DNA of 64,000 bases from Agrobacterium vitis (GCF_013337045.2 NZ_CP118263.1:1-64000); one strand, 5' to 3'; positions 53,199-63,392 are shown, numbered from the stretch's first letter. Made by a program: numbers and translations. The notes: a model not told the origin generated them from the sequence alone.

Positions 53199-53394
53199 AG
53201 GCCTCCGCGCCGATGGCGGTCAAGCGTGACCGCTCTTCTTCGTCGCCCTTGAACCGGCGGCCGCCGTCGACCAACAGCCCGAGCAGCAGCGCCCGCTTTT
53301 CGTAACGCAGTCCTGCCTTGACGATCAGCCCGCCGAGCTCGATTTTTTCGCGGGAGTCCTTCTTGCGTGCTTCTGACGTCATCGACTTTGCCAT
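53179..53394 (-). CDS. traD: TraD, conjugation accessory protein
   Basis: A 71-aa protein from ATG 53392-53394, the normal TraD size: [20 protein letters not shown], then [20 protein letters not shown]. An upstream ATG (53424) would add 10 residues and overlap traC. It belongs to the Ti-type relaxosome accessory set. It follows traC by 4 bp and overlaps traG by 20 bp. Confidence 0.92.
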   Translation of the reverse strand: MAKSMTSEARKKDSREKIELGGLIVKAGLRYEKRALLLGLLVDGGRRFKGDEEERSRLTAIGAEAFGRDGE

Positions 53395-53398
53395 CCGT

Positions 53399-53695
53399 TC
53401 AAGCCTCGCCAGACCCGCCTTCATCCGCGCCAGACGCGAGCGCCGCGGACGGCTCGGTACCGGTCCGGCTCTCTCCGGCTTGTCTCTTTCCGGTCGCCGA
53501 GCCCTTGCCGCCACGAAACCGTTTGGCGACTTCCTCGAAGGCTGACTGAAGCTCGGCCTCCTCGATGTCGATTTCCCCAAGCCCAGCTTTTAGCGCAATC
53601 CGCCCGATGCGCTCGGCCTCGCGTGTTTCGGCCTGTTTCAGCTGGTCCTGCAATCTGGCGATTTCTTCCCTGATCTTCGATGATGGTTTCTTCAT
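53399..53695 (-). CDS. traC: TraC, conjugation accessory protein
   Basis: A 98-aa protein from ATG 53693-53695: [40 protein letters not shown] and [11 protein letters not shown]. This is the Ti-type TraC, thought to help TraA process oriT. First gene of traCDG, read away from the oriT/tra box region that separates it from traA. Confidence 0.92.
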   Translation of the reverse strand: MKKPSSKIREEIARLQDQLKQAETREAERIGRIALKAGLGEIDIEEAELQSAFEEVAKRFRGGKGSATGKRQAGESRTGTEPSAALASGADEGGSGEA

Positions 53696-53768
53696 TCCGG
53701 TCGCATCTCCCTGGAAATCTTGGGCGTCTGTTCCGTTGCAAGATTTCCCCAAAAGCACGTCCGAAGGA

Positions 53769-53786
53769 ATGTGCAGATCTGCACGT
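53769..53786. promoter_or_regulatory. tra box (TraR-binding site)
   Basis: ATGTGCAGATCTGCACGT differs by one base from the published Ti tra box ATGTGCAGATCTGCACAT. It lies 74 bp before traC and 180 bp before traA, where a single TraR site can activate both divergent operons in response to acyl-homoserine lactone. Confidence 0.9.
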
Positions 53787-53834
53787 CGGCAAAGCCGACA
53801 CTTTGGAGGATGATCCCGCCGTTCCGAAGGAGCG

Positions 53835-53875
53835 GATCCAAGGGCGCAATTATACGTCGCTGATGCGACGAGCTT
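53835..53875. other. oriT: oriT nick region of the Ti/RSF1010 type
   Basis: AGGGCGCAATTA (53841-53852) is the complement of a TAATTGCGCCCT nick-type sequence, close to the RSF1010/Ti nic consensus. It is followed by CGTCGC-TGAT-GCGACG (53855-53870), a hairpin expected beside nic. Position between traC and traA matches Ti plasmids. The listed bounds are approximate. Confidence 0.82.
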
Positions 53876-53965
53876 GCCCACGGCCCCTGGCGGGGCCGTC
53901 GTAGGGTTGCCGCTCGACCTGGCCGCTCTTTGGGAACGAGGTTCGAACCGGGAGTGTTTTACGCC

Positions 53966-56900
53966 GTGGCCATCGCCCATTTCTCAGCCAGCATCGTCAG
54001 TCGCGGCGGCGGCCGCAGCGTCGTGCTGTCTGCGGCCTACCGGCACTGCGCGAAGATGGAGTATGAGCGCGAGGCCCGTACCATCGACTACACTCGGAAG
54101 GAGGGGCTTGTGCATGAGGAATTCCTGCTCCCGGCCGATGCCCCGAAATGGGTCCGCGCGATGATTGCCGACCGATCTGTTGCCGGAGCTTCGGAAGCCT
54201 TCTGGAACAAAGTCGAGGCGTTCGAGAAGCGCTCCGATGCTCAGCTTGCCCGGGACATGACAATCGCGCTTCCGCTGGAGCTCACCCCGGAGCAGAACAT
54301 CGCGTTAGTTCGCGACTTCGTGGAAAAACACATCCACGCCAAGGGCATGGTTGCCGATTGGGTCTACCACGACAATCCAGGCAATCCGCACATCCATCTG
54401 ATGACGACATTGCGCCCGCTGACCGAGGAGGGGTTCGGATCGAAGAAGGTTGCGGTTACGGCCAAGGACGGCCAGCCGGTCCGCACGAAGTCCGGCAAAA
54501 TCCTCTATGAGCTCTGGGCCGGATCGACGGGTGACTTCAACGTCCTGCGCGATGGATGGTTCGAGCGGCTGAATTATCACCTGGCGCTTGGCGGCATCGA
54601 TCTCAAGATCGATGGCCGTTCCTACGAAAAGCAGGGCATCGACCTCGAACCGACGATCCATCTCGGCGTTGGCGCCAAGGCGATCGAGCGCAAGGCACAG
54701 CAACAGGGCGTCCGGCCGGAGCTGGAGAGGATCGAGCTGAACGAGCAGCGCCGCAGCGAGAATGCCCGCCGCATTCTAAACAATCCAGCCATCGTGCTCG
54801 ACGTGATCACGCGAGAGAAGAGCGTTTTCGATGAACGCGATGTCGCCAAGGTTCTGCATCGCTATGTCGATGACCCGGCTGTCTTCCAGCAACTGATGTT
54901 ACGCATCATCCTGAACCCGGAAGTCTTGCGTTTGCAGCGTGACACGATCGCGTTCGCGACCGGAGAAAAGGTGCCCGCCCGTTATTCGACCCGGGCGATG
55001 ATCCGCGTTGAGGCGACGATGGTGCGGCAGGCGTTATGGCTGTCGAACCGGGACGGTCATGCTGTCTCTGAAGCTGCTCTGGACGCAACGTTCCGGCGGC
55101 ATGAGCGGTTGTCGCAGGAGCAGAAAGCGGCAATCGAGCGCATCGCCGGTCCCGCCCGGATCGCAGCGGTGGTCGGCCGTGCCGGTGCTGGCAAGACCAC
55201 GATGATGAAGGCTGCCCGCGAGGCGTGGGAACGGGCCGGATATCGTGTGGTCGGCGGAGCGCTTGCCGGCAAAGCAGCCGAGGGTCTGGAGAAGGAAGCC
55301 GGGATCCAGAGCCGGACGCTTGCGTCCTGGGAACTGCGCTGGAACCGTGGTCGTGACGTTCTCGATGACAAAACCGTCTTTGTCCTGGACGAAGCAGGTA
55401 TGGTCGCCTCAAAACAGATGGCCGGCTTTGTCGATACCGTGGTCAGGGCAGGTGCCAAGATCGTGCTGGTCGGCGATCCCGAACAGCTCCAGCCGATCGA
55501 GGCGGGGGCTGCCTTCCGCGCCATCGTCGACCGCATAGGTTATGCCGAACTCGAGACAATCTATCGCCAGCGCGAGGACTGGATGCGCAAGGCGTCACTC
55601 GATCTGGCCCGAGGCAATGTGGAAAAGGCGCTGACCGCCTATGATGCCAATGTCAGGATCACGGGCACGCGATTGAAGGCGGAAGCCGTCGAGCGGCTGA
55701 TCGGTGACTGGAACCACGACTACGATCAGACGAAGACAACGTTGATCCTCGCGCATCTGCGCCGCGACGTTCGCATGCTGAACATTATGGCCCGCGAAAA
55801 ACTCGTTGAACGCGGCATTGTCGGTGAGGGTCATGTCTTCAAAACGGCTGACGGTGTCAGGCAGTTCGACGTGGGCGACCAGATCGTCTTCCTGAAGAAC
55901 GAGACCTCGCTCGGCGTCAAGAACGGCATGATCGCTCATGTCATTGAGGCCGCACCGAGCAGGATCGTTGCTGTCATCGGAGAGGGTGATCAGCGCCGGC
56001 AGGTCATCGTCGAGCAACGCTTCTACAGCAATCTCGATCATGGTTACGCTACCACGATCCATAAATCGCAAGGCGCTACTGTCGACCGCGTGAAGGTGTT
56101 GGCAAGCCTCTCGCTGGACCGGCATCTGACCTATGTGGCCATGACCCGCCATCGCGAGGATTTGCAGCTTTACTACGGACGCCGGTCCTTCGCCTTCAAC
56201 GGCGGCCTGGCCAAGGTACTCTCCCGAAAGAATGCCAAGGAGACCACCCTCGATTACGAGCGCGGAAAGCTTTACCGCGAAGCGCTGCGGTACGCAGAAA
56301 ACCGTGGCCTCAACATCGTCCAGGTGGCGCGTACGCTGCTACGCGACCAACTCGAGTGGACACTGCGCCAGAAGACGAAACTGGTCGATCTCAGCCAGCG
56401 CCTTGCCGGCTTTGCAGAGCGTCTCGGTCTGCACCATCCCTCGAAAACCCAAACGATGAAGGAGGCCGCGCCCATGGTCGCAGGCATCAAGACATTTTCC
56501 GGTTCCGTTGCCGATACGGTAGGCGAAAAACTCGACGCCGATCCAGCCCTCAGACAACAATGGGAAGAGGTCTCGACCCGTTTTGCTTACGTCTTCGCCG
56601 ATCCCGAGACCGCCTTCCGGGCGATGAACTTCGATGCGGTGCTAGTGGATAAGGAAACGGCCAAACTGGCGCTTCAGACGCTGACGACCGCCCCGGCGTC
56701 GATCGGACCGCTGAAGGGCAAGACCGGCATTCTTGCCAGCAAGACTGAGCGCGAGGACCGTCGCGTTGCAGACCTCAATGTTCCGGCCCTGAAGCGCGAT
56801 CTTGAGCAGTATCTGGGGATGCACGAGACCGCCGTGCAGCGGCTGCAGGCTGACGAGCAGGCATTGCGTCAGCGCGTGTCGATCGACATCCCGGCATTGT

Positions 56901-57268
56901 CGCCGGCAGCGCATGTGGTGCTGGAGCGCGTGCGTGATGCGATCGACCGCAACGATCTGCCGGCGGCCATGGCATATGCACTAAGCAACCGGGAAACCAA
57001 GTTGGAAATTGACGGGTTCAACCAAGCCGTCACCGAACGCTTCGGCGAGCGTACCATGCTCACCAATGCCGCGCGCGAACCCTCCGGAAAGCTCTTCGAC
57101 AAACTCTCCGAAGGGATGCTGCCCGAGCAGAAGGAGCGTCTGACAGAGGCCTGGCCGATCATGCGCACGTCCCAGCAGCTCGCCGCTCATGAGCGCACCG
57201 TTCAGACCCTGCGTCAGGCCGAAGATTTGCGTCTCGCCCAGCGCCAGACGCTGGTGATGAAGCAATGA
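53966..57268 (+). CDS. traA: TraA, relaxase-helicase
   Basis: A 1100-aa protein that nicks oriT and unwinds the strand. GTG 53966 is chosen because TraA homologues begin [20 protein letters not shown] at once. The MobA/MobL-type relaxase domain holds a candidate nucleophile Tyr25 ([10 protein letters not shown]) and the metal site [12 protein letters not shown] (His142, His144). The helicase domain has Walker [10 protein letters not shown] near residue 410, Walker [11 protein letters not shown] and, later, [14 protein letters not shown] and [10 protein letters not shown]. First gene of traAFBH, presumably under the tra box. Confidence 0.95.
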   Translation: MAIAHFSASIVSRGGGRSVVLSAAYRHCAKMEYEREARTIDYTRKEGLVHEEFLLPADAPKWVRAMIADRSVAGASEAFWNKVEAFEKRSDAQLARDMTIALPLELTPEQNIALVRDFVEKHIHAKGMVADWVYHDNPGNPHIHLMTTLRPLTEEGFGSKKVAVTAKDGQPVRTKSGKILYELWAGSTGDFNVLRDGWFERLNYHLALGGIDLKIDGRSYEKQGIDLEPTIHLGVGAKAIERKAQQQGVRPELERIELNEQRRSENARRILNNPAIVLDVITREKSVFDERDVAKVLHRYVDDPAVFQQLMLRIILNPEVLRLQRDTIAFATGEKVPARYSTRAMIRVEATMVRQALWLSNRDGHAVSEAALDATFRRHERLSQEQKAAIERIAGPARIAAVVGRAGAGKTTMMKAAREAWERAGYRVVGGALAGKAAEGLEKEAGIQSRTLASWELRWNRGRDVLDDKTVFVLDEAGMVASKQMAGFVDTVVRAGAKIVLVGDPEQLQPIEAGAAFRAIVDRIGYAELETIYRQREDWMRKASLDLARGNVEKALTAYDANVRITGTRLKAEAVERLIGDWNHDYDQTKTTLILAHLRRDVRMLNIMAREKLVERGIVGEGHVFKTADGVRQFDVGDQIVFLKNETSLGVKNGMIAHVIEAAPSRIVAVIGEGDQRRQVIVEQRFYSNLDHGYATTIHKSQGATVDRVKVLASLSLDRHLTYVAMTRHREDLQLYYGRRSFAFNGGLAKVLSRKNAKETTLDYERGKLYREALRYAENRGLNIVQVARTLLRDQLEWTLRQKTKLVDLSQRLAGFAERLGLHHPSKTQTMKEAAPMVAGIKTFSGSVADTVGEKLDADPALRQQWEEVSTRFAYVFADPETAFRAMNFDAVLVDKETAKLALQTLTTAPASIGPLKGKTGILASKTEREDRRVADLNVPALKRDLEQYLGMHETAVQRLQADEQALRQRVSIDIPALSPAAHVVLERVRDAIDRNDLPAAMAYALSNRETKLEIDGFNQAVTERFGERTMLTNAAREPSGKLFDKLSEGMLPEQKERLTEAWPIMRTSQQLAAHERTVQTLRQAEDLRLAQRQTLVMKQ

Positions 57269-57792
57269 GGCGGCGCGTTCTCCTGTTCCTGGCCGGCCTA
57301 GGTGGGATGATCGCCGCTCTGGCGGCAATCGCATACTTCGGCGGCTTTCGATTGAACCTGACGCCGAGCGAGCCGCTTGGGCTCTGGCGTATCATGGCCC
57401 TGCAGCGTCCGGTCGAGGTCGGCGATCTCGTGTTCATCTGCCCACCGCCGACCGCGTCTTTCGAGGAGGCGCGGCGCCGCGGCTATGTTAGGCGTGGCCT
57501 CTGCCCCGGTGGCTTTGCGCCGCTGATCAAGACAGTGGCGGCGCTTCCCGGACAGCATGTGGAAATCGGCGTAAATGTCACTGTCGACGGCAGGCCTCTC
57601 GCCTCATCGATCAATCGCGCGAGCGATGGAGAGGGCAGGCCGATCACACCATTCAAAACCGGCATCGTGCCACTGAGAAATCTGTTTCTTCACTCATCCT
57701 TTGCGAGCTCCTATGATAGTCGGTATTTTGGACCGGTTCCCGACACGGGCCTTCTCGGCCTGGCGCGGCCAGTCCTCACTTTCGAACCGTAA
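57265..57792 (+). CDS. traF: TraF, conjugal transfer signal-peptidase-like protease
   Basis: A 175-aa S26-family protein with one N-terminal membrane segment. Catalytic Ser35 in [10 protein letters not shown] and Lys89 in [11 protein letters not shown]. TraF proteins cyclise or mature the pilin in related systems. It overlaps traA by 4 bp, and traB starts inside its last 80 bp. Confidence 0.93.
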   Translation: MRRRVLLFLAGLGGMIAALAAIAYFGGFRLNLTPSEPLGLWRIMALQRPVEVGDLVFICPPPTASFEEARRRGYVRRGLCPGGFAPLIKTVAALPGQHVEIGVNVTVDGRPLASSINRASDGEGRPITPFKTGIVPLRNLFLHSSFASSYDSRYFGPVPDTGLLGLARPVLTFEP

Positions 57793-58978
57793 TTGGCGGC
57801 GATCCTGCCTGCTTATCGCCGTATCTGTTGCTTGCGGCTGGACTGCCTGGAGCGGTCATGTCCTGACCCTTCCGGTCGCTGTGTTGTTTCCGGCGCTCTG
57901 GGCGATGTCGCCGTCGCGGCTAACGGCGATGCTCGTGTCGGCCGGATATTTTCTGGCTGCCTCGCGTGGGCTGCCGCAGGGTGTCGCCAACTTCTATGCC
58001 GCCGATCTCTGGCCCGGGCTTCTGCTCTGGGCAGTTGCTTCGCTCTCCTTCGCCGGCGTGCATGCGGCGCTCTGGAAGGGGCAACCGGAAGGCAAGTCTC
58101 CGGGAGAAGGTCGAACGGGAATGGCAATGGCGGGGCGCTATCTGGCGGCGGCGATGCTCATGGGACTGCCGCCCCTCGGCATAACCGGCTGGGCGCATCC
58201 GCTCACCGCTACCGGTGTGCTCTTTCCGGGATGGGGATGGTGGGGGCTGGTCGCGATGACAGCCGGCCTCGCGATGATGACATCGCGATATTGGCGGGCT
58301 GTCGCCATCGTCATGGGAGGATTCTGGCTCTGGTCCACTGCCACGTGGACATCACCGAAACTACCCGAGGGATGGAAGGGCGTCGACCTCGAACAAGGTC
58401 AGAAACTCGGACGAGACGGCTCGCTTGACGATCACCGTGACCTGATCGCAACGGTGCGCGCGGTTGCGGGAGAGAAAACCCGGTTCATCGTTCTTCCCGA
58501 AAGTGCATTGGGCTTCTGGACGCCGACCGTCGCGAGGCTCTGGAGCCAAGGCTTGCAAGGCTCGGAGCTCACTGTGATCGCCGGCGCGGCCGTCATCGAT
58601 CCGGGCGGCTACGACAATGTAATGGTGGCGATTTCGGCGGAGGAAGCACAAATTCTCTATCGCGAACGCATGCCGGTCCCGGTGTCCATGTGGCAGCCAT
58701 GGCGGGCATGGACCGGGCAGGGCGGTGGAGCCCGCGCCAACCTCTTCGGCAATCCAGTTGTGCAAAACGACGGCCAGAAGGTCGCCGTGCTGATCTGCTA
58801 CGAACAGCTTGTCCTCTGGCCGGTCCTGCAGTCGATGCTGCATTCCCCCACCGCAATCGTCGCCCCGGGCAACGGATGGTGGACCGCGGGAACGTCGATC
58901 GTCGCCATTCAAAACGTGAGCGTGATGGCCTGGGCAAAACTCTTCGGACTGCCCGTCGTCACGTCTTTCAACAGATAA
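57713..58978 (+). CDS. traB: TraB, nitrilase-fold conjugation protein
   Basis: A 421-aa protein. The N-terminal half has about six membrane helices; the C-terminal half is a carbon-nitrogen hydrolase domain related to apolipoprotein N-acyltransferase, with Glu in [10 protein letters not shown] and Cys in [16 protein letters not shown] 57713 (MIVGILDRF) is preferred over TTG 57701. It overlaps traF by 80 bp. TraB raises transfer efficiency in Ti plasmids, the precise chemistry being unsettled. Confidence 0.92.
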   Translation: MIVGILDRFPTRAFSAWRGQSSLSNRNWRRSCLLIAVSVACGWTAWSGHVLTLPVAVLFPALWAMSPSRLTAMLVSAGYFLAASRGLPQGVANFYAADLWPGLLLWAVASLSFAGVHAALWKGQPEGKSPGEGRTGMAMAGRYLAAAMLMGLPPLGITGWAHPLTATGVLFPGWGWWGLVAMTAGLAMMTSRYWRAVAIVMGGFWLWSTATWTSPKLPEGWKGVDLEQGQKLGRDGSLDDHRDLIATVRAVAGEKTRFIVLPESALGFWTPTVARLWSQGLQGSELTVIAGAAVIDPGGYDNVMVAISAEEAQILYRERMPVPVSMWQPWRAWTGQGGGARANLFGNPVVQNDGQKVAVLICYEQLVLWPVLQSMLHSPTAIVAPGNGWWTAGTSIVAIQNVSVMAWAKLFGLPVVTSFNR

Positions 58979-58991
58979 GGAATTGTTTGCG

Positions 58992-59624
58992 ATGGTCGAT
59001 GCCGCCCTAATCAAGGAATGCAGCGATCCCGGCCTGAAGCCGGCGATCGTCGAACAGTTCATCGAGCAGGCAGGGTCGCAGGATCCATTGGCGGTCACGG
59101 TTCGCTCCGGAAACCGCGTCGTGCTGGTGCCCAGGCCGAAGACGGCGGAGGAAGCGTTGGCGCTGATCAGAGACAACCTCGGTCGCAATACCGTTCGCGT
59201 CGGGATCACACAATATCCGGCCGGCCTCGGCATCCTGGAGGCGGGCCAGCTGAAGCCGGACCTGGTCGATGCTTGCGAGAACATCCGCATGGGCACGGCA
59301 CTCTTCGCCAAGGTCTATCGGATTGTCACGAAATGGTATGGCAATCCGACCGAGAGGCAAGTCCTACCGCAAGTGTTCGACGACGCGATCATTGCCTGGC
59401 AGACGGGATACTTCGAAGGAACGGCGGTGTTTCGAGCGGAAGATCCAGGAAAGATGAAACTCGCCGATCCTGGGCCTGTGAAAAAGGACGGAGCTGAACC
59501 GGCCACCAATGAGGCTCCGGCCGGTGACGGCTCCGAAAACGCAAAACAGGACGACGCTCCGTCCGATCCAAACACTTCCGACATTCGCATCGATCTGTCG
59601 GGGATTGGCGCTCGAAAACCATAG
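58992..59624 (+). CDS. traH: TraH, conjugal transfer protein
   Basis: A 210-aa protein from ATG 58992 (VDAALIKECSDPGLKPAIVE). Residues 1-145 resemble a transglycosylase-like domain (TQYPAGLGILEAGQLKPDLV). The C-terminal 60 residues are disordered and acidic (SENAKQDDAPSDPNTSD). Last gene of traAFBH. Confidence 0.9.
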   Translation: MVDAALIKECSDPGLKPAIVEQFIEQAGSQDPLAVTVRSGNRVVLVPRPKTAEEALALIRDNLGRNTVRVGITQYPAGLGILEAGQLKPDLVDACENIRMGTALFAKVYRIVTKWYGNPTERQVLPQVFDDAIIAWQTGYFEGTAVFRAEDPGKMKLADPGPVKKDGAEPATNEAPAGDGSENAKQDDAPSDPNTSDIRIDLSGIGARKP

Positions 59625-59638
59625 GATTGACCCTGGTT

Positions 59639-59962
59639 TTACGTGGTGGTCATCCCCAGCCTTTCGCTCAACCTCGTCATCAGGTCCATGCGCTCATGGA
59701 AAATGCCGACAATCAGCGCGGGCTCGTTGTCGCGCGGCAGGCAGAAGACGTAGTGGTGCTCGCAATGGACCATGCGGAGCGTCGGATAAAGCTCGCCCAA
59801 GTCTCTGAACGGTGGTTGCCCCGAGGCAAGCCGGGCAAAACCTTGCTCTAGCCTGGTAATGTATCGGCGCACCTGCGCATCGCTCCATTGTTTGCGCGTG
59901 TAGCGAATGATTCCGCGCAGGTCCGCTTCCGCGCCATTCGCCAGAACATAGGTTGTGGTCAA
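59639..59962 (-). CDS. ParE/RelE-superfamily toxin
   Basis: A 107-aa toxin: AEADLRGIIRYTRKQWSDAQ, then RYITRLEQGFARLA and RMVHCEHHYVFCLP, with IVGIFHERMDLMTRL at the end, typical of the ParE branch that poisons gyrase. It overlaps the antitoxin gene by 4 bp. The pair lies between traH and traM and stabilises the plasmid. Confidence 0.9.
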   Translation of the reverse strand: MTTTYVLANGAEADLRGIIRYTRKQWSDAQVRRYITRLEQGFARLASGQPPFRDLGELYPTLRMVHCEHHYVFCLPRDNEPALIVGIFHERMDLMTRLSERLGMTTT

Positions 59963-60213
59963 CCGCGGCTATCCTTGGCCAGTTCCTCGTCAAGAACCTC
60001 GCTTACGCTACGGGTGGACACTTTTCCCGCCAGACTTTCACCGATGCGATCGCTCAGCAGCGATTTCAACTGCTGCCATGCCACTTCACCATCCGCGTCC
60101 CCGGGAAACAGGCGTTCCAGCGCATATTGCTTGATCGTCTTTCCCTGTAAAGCGGCAGTGGCCTTCAGATTTTGATGCTGCTGGTCGGTAATATCGATTG
60201 TCAGTCGGCTCAT
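59959..60213 (-). CDS. ParD-like antitoxin
   Basis: An 84-aa protein from ATG 60211-60213. N-terminal SRLTIDITDQQHQNLKATAA forms a ribbon-helix-helix-like DNA-binding part, with ALQGKTIKQYALERLF; the tail (VSEVLDEELAKDSRG) would wrap the toxin. Upstream partner of the ParE-like toxin; expected to autorepress. Confidence 0.88.
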   Translation of the reverse strand: MSRLTIDITDQQHQNLKATAALQGKTIKQYALERLFPGDADGEVAWQQLKSLLSDRIGESLAGKVSTRSVSEVLDEELAKDSRG

Positions 60214-60771
60214 ACAACAAGCTCCGGATATTGTCACAAACCCACATTAGCACAAATGTTGGCATCTGGCCAATTGGGCTGTTCTCGGGAGGCGCATGCA
60301 GCGGAAAAGTGCGTACATTACGGCTGGGTCCGGCCACATAGTGTGTTTCGCCAAACTGCAGGCGATGCCAGCCTCACATGAGAAGGAATTTCCACCACTT
60401 GTCGTAAAGCTGGAACAAGTTTGTCCCATGATGGCGTTGTATGGTGTTGAATATCTTTGGCCGAGGACAGGATGTGAAGATTTGCACCGCGGTGATTTCG
60501 ATCGACACTGGCGTCATTCTGGAATGTTTCTTATAAGAGGGCACGCAGTACGTGCTGCGTTGCGGCTTAGAATCCGCAGATGAACGGTTGGCGCTGACCG
60601 GAATGGCGCCAGGAACCCTCTGACCTTGTGTCCGGGGGCCTGTGACGTATGTCCAGGCTCCGGCTAAAGGTCGCAGGGCCGATTCATCTCGGATTCTAAC
60701 CCCCGGGCAAGGGTTCAAAGGGTTCAACGTTTGCGGGGGCGTACCGCAGACTAACCAGGGTTAGGTCAGGA
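60214..60771. other. Non-coding region between parD-like gene and traM
   Basis: About 560 bp without a convincing gene. It contains an 18-bp dyad ACGCAG-N6-CTGCGT at 60543-60560, similar in size to LuxR-type boxes, about 210 bp before traM. A GC-rich run with CCCGGG lies near 60705. The traM promoter should be in its last 200 bp. No remnant of traR was recognised. Confidence 0.5.
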
Positions 60772-61080
60772 ATGGAACTGGAAGATGCAATCGTGACGAA
60801 TAGGGTCGAGCTCCGCCCATTGATCGGGCTGACGCGTGGACTACCTCCGGCGGACCTGGAAGCAATCACGATCGATGCTATCCGGACACACCGGCAGTTG
60901 GTGGAAAAAGCCGATGAACTCTTCCAGGCTCTCCCGGAGACTTACAAAACCGGAAAAGAAGCTGGCGGCCCACAGCATATTCGATACATTGAAGCGAGCA
61001 TCGAAATGCATGCGCAGATGAGCGCCCTGAACACGCTGATCAGTATTCTTGGCTTCATTCCCAAGGTCGTCGTTAACTGA
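60772..61080 (+). CDS. traM: TraM, TraR antiactivator
   Basis: A 102-aa protein nearly identical in pattern to Ti-plasmid TraM: VELRPLIGLTRGLPPADLEA, IRTHRQLVEKADELFQALPE, then HIRYIEASIEMHAQMSALNT and LISILGFIPKVVVN. TraM binds TraR and prevents activation of tra genes until quorum is reached. In Ti plasmids traR is a neighbour; here none is found within 3 kb. Confidence 0.96.
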   Translation: MELEDAIVTNRVELRPLIGLTRGLPPADLEAITIDAIRTHRQLVEKADELFQALPETYKTGKEAGGPQHIRYIEASIEMHAQMSALNTLISILGFIPKVVVN

Positions 61081-61207
61081 CAGCGGTCAAAGTCAGGCGC
61101 CGACATCATCGTGTGATGGCGGATATGGCTGTATAGTTTGGTTTCCGTGCTTAAGCTGCGCGATCTAGTGGTGGCGTTGCCCATTGTGCTCCCCGGCGGG
61201 AGCAAGC

Positions 61208-61324
61208 TTATTCTGTGTCGTCGATCATTTCAATGATTTCGAAGCTTTTGATGAGCGTCGAGATGTCTTCATTTAGTAACACAAGCGCCACGTTCGGCGA
61301 AATTGCGCGGATCTGAATTTTCAC
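61208..61324 (-). CDS. 38-aa mini-ORF
   Basis: Starts GTG at 61324-61322 and reads VKIQIRAISPNVALVLLNED then ISTLIKSFEIIEMIDDTE. Its start overlaps the stop of the next mini-ORF as GTGA. Amino-acid composition is protein-like (regular alternation, acidic end). Not recognised; may be a small gene or a remnant. Confidence 0.3.
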   Translation of the reverse strand: MKIQIRAISPNVALVLLNEDISTLIKSFEIIEMIDDTE

Positions 61325-61431
61325 GAGATAACCGGTTTCCACACATGTTCAGGATACTCGGCCGCCTCGCGCTTAAACCGGTAAACTGCCTCACGGGCGG
61401 CATCCGAACTCTCGTAAAAGTAAAGGGCCAT
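61321..61431 (-). CDS. 36-aa mini-ORF
   Basis: ATG at 61431-61429, reading MALYFYESSDAAREAVYRFK then REAAEYPEHVWKPVIS, overlapping the 38-aa frame by 4 bp. Helical and well balanced, so probably once or still coding. The ribosome site is weak. Confidence 0.3.
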   Translation of the reverse strand: MALYFYESSDAAREAVYRFKREAAEYPEHVWKPVIS

Positions 61432-61923
61432 GACCCCGGCACGGACAGAACAGACTTGACTAAGTCGCAATCAAAGGGCCGATTGACAGCGACCCTTCCA
61501 GCGCTCCTCGCTGGTTTGCCTATCGGTGGCCGCTACCAACAAGGCATTTTGCTAGGTGTCATCGGTGCTGACTGGGACGACGGGGAGGTCTGCTTAAACG
61601 TTGAAGGCTCTAAGCGCGAATGACAGAAACGACAGTTGACGACAACTTGATGTCTTAATCTTCAAACAGTTTGTTCAGTACTGACCGCAGGAGAAAGAGA
61701 GCGGACAGACTACCGCAGATTGCTCTTAAATTTATAAGTTTTTCTCTTCAGTATTCAAAAACAGTAATCTTTTTCTTAGCTGCGTCGGAAGATGGCCAGA
61801 CCAACGCTTTGATGATGCCGAAGCTGATCAATTGTGCCGTAAAACTACAAATGAAACAGAAAAATTCTTAATCGTCTCCACCCGAGTAGCATATTATCCT
61901 TTGATGAACAAAGGAGCGATATC
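61432..61923. other. Upstream region of virF
   Basis: AT-rich non-coding stretch. It contains CAATTG at 61829-61834, the core of a vir box, but the flanks do not fit the full consensus. GGAGCGAT precedes the virF ATG. An open frame on the plus strand to 61623 has no motif. Confidence 0.45.
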
Positions 61924-62532
61924 ATGAGAAATTCGAGTTTGCATGATGCATCTGGGAACGACGATGCACAGGTACCCCACAAAACAGAATTGCTTGATCT
62001 GCCAGACCTTGTGCTGACGGAAGTTGCCAAACGTCTAGCGACTGACAATCCAGTTGAGTCCGCGGAGAATATAGCTAATTTTAGCAAATCCCATCGCTCG
62101 ACAAGGGACGTGGTTCGAACGGAACCTTTAGAAAAATTCTCGTCACGCCTTAAGATCCTGGCGCCACAGGCGAAACTGTTGTGTCATGCCGTGCGGCAGG
62201 CAGCAACACTGCCGGATGGAGAACAACTAAGTGAAGCGCAACTATTGCAAATGCAAAATGAAGTCGCAATTCGCCCAGTCTTAGGCGTAGCGTATACCCA
62301 TCACGACGGCCAACCAGGAGAGAGTTTGTCAGGGAACGACCTGAACCGTAAAATTGAGAATATTCCTGATTTGGTCTTCAATGTTGCGGAACCCATTATG
62401 TTTAATGAGATCTCCGCTACCGAGGTGATGGCAAAAGTTCGGCCTATCGCCAGATCGATCAAAGAGGCCCACGACGATGCGCGAGCGGAATTGATGTCGG
62501 TGGAAAGGCCTCGAGGAACGCGCGGTCTATGA
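61924..62532 (+). CDS. virF: VirF, F-box effector translocated to plant cells
   Basis: A 202-aa protein matching octopine-type VirF along its length. The F-box begins LLDLPDLVLTEVAKRLA with Leu26 and Pro27, the residues required for Skp1 binding. The C-terminus RPRGTRGL resembles the arginine-rich VirB/D4 export signal. VirF directs degradation of VirE2/VIP1-type proteins in the host. The gene is intact. It stands alone here, away from any other vir gene, and its codon use and AT content differ from the tra genes. Its presence implies an Agrobacterium-like virulence or related symbiotic plasmid. Confidence 0.94.
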   Translation: MRNSSLHDASGNDDAQVPHKTELLDLPDLVLTEVAKRLATDNPVESAENIANFSKSHRSTRDVVRTEPLEKFSSRLKILAPQAKLLCHAVRQAATLPDGEQLSEAQLLQMQNEVAIRPVLGVAYTHHDGQPGESLSGNDLNRKIENIPDLVFNVAEPIMFNEISATEVMAKVRPIARSIKEAHDDARAELMSVERPRGTRGL

Positions 62533-62719
62533 CTATATGCGCTCTTCGACGCGCGCCTAGAAGGACCTGCTCGCACTCTTCTTAAGACTGGCGGGTTGGG
62601 TACACGCGGCCTGATCTGATGGGGGCCAGGTTTTGCGACTTGGTGCTCGCGACCTTTCGTGCGTCTGAGTAAATCACGGGGAGATGGAGCCACAGACAAT
62701 GCGGCGCCCGCTCTTCCGG
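62533..62719. other. Short non-coding stretch after virF
   Basis: No gene or clear terminator recognised. Confidence 0.4.
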
Positions 62720-63085
62720 CGTGGCCAAGGCAATGTGTAATTTTGTGGAGCCCGTTATGAAATCTTTCCCAATGGGCGACGATGATTGTCCCTAGCACTG
62801 CCATCGCGCCGCCGAGGATGGTGTAGATGGATGGACTATCGCTGAGAGAAGCGAAGCCAAACAGCGTTGCCAGGGAGCGACGAGATAGAGGAAATTCACC
62901 GCCATGCCCGCCGGCGATTTGCCAGGTCCGTAATCGCAGGCGAATTAGGCGAGGAGGGTCAAAACACAACGCTAACCCTGTCGCTGCCTTGGTAGAAGAC
63001 GAGGCCTGCATGAACTGCATTGCCGTCTCCGGTGCCCATGACAGCAGCAACAGGTTGGCCGAACATCCCAGCCATCCGAACAATC
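62720..63085 (-). pseudogene. Decayed EamA/DMT-family transporter fragment
   Basis: The minus frame reads ATLFGFASLSDSPSIYTILG then GAMAVLGTIIVAHWERFHN, the last two helices of an EamA transporter. Just upstream the homologous reading passes to another frame (PAGMAVNFLYLV), and the first half is missing. A relic, not a functional exporter. Confidence 0.6.
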
Positions 63086-63392
63086 TGAAGCGCTCGCCTG
63101 GTATTTCCATGCGAGAAGCACCGTCATGATGGAGTAATGTTGGAGATGAAAATGGCCGGCGGTGCGCGAATCAAACAGGATGAGAGGCTTATATCGATCG
63201 CATATATGTTCGACTTTGCCCTACATTCCGTGCGAGATGCGCACTGGCGGTGGCGGACCTGATGACGGGCATATTTGACTTCCGCCGGTTCTCGTGGCCA
63301 TCGTACCAGCGCAAGAGCTGAGACGGCGGAGACTTCGCTCTATATGATGATCGATCTCTGCTGTACCGAACGCAATCTGTAGATGCATCTAA
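63086..63392. other. Stretch without recognised genes
   Basis: About 300 bp of mixed composition; no ORF with coding character seen. Confidence 0.4.

Noticed and set aside
53424..53580. N-terminal extension of traD
   Set aside because: It overlaps traC extensively, and the 71-aa form matches the normal TraD length.
61829..61834. CAATTG as a vir box for virF
   Set aside because: Only the 6-bp core fits; the flanking bases do not match the vir box consensus, so VirG control is not claimed.
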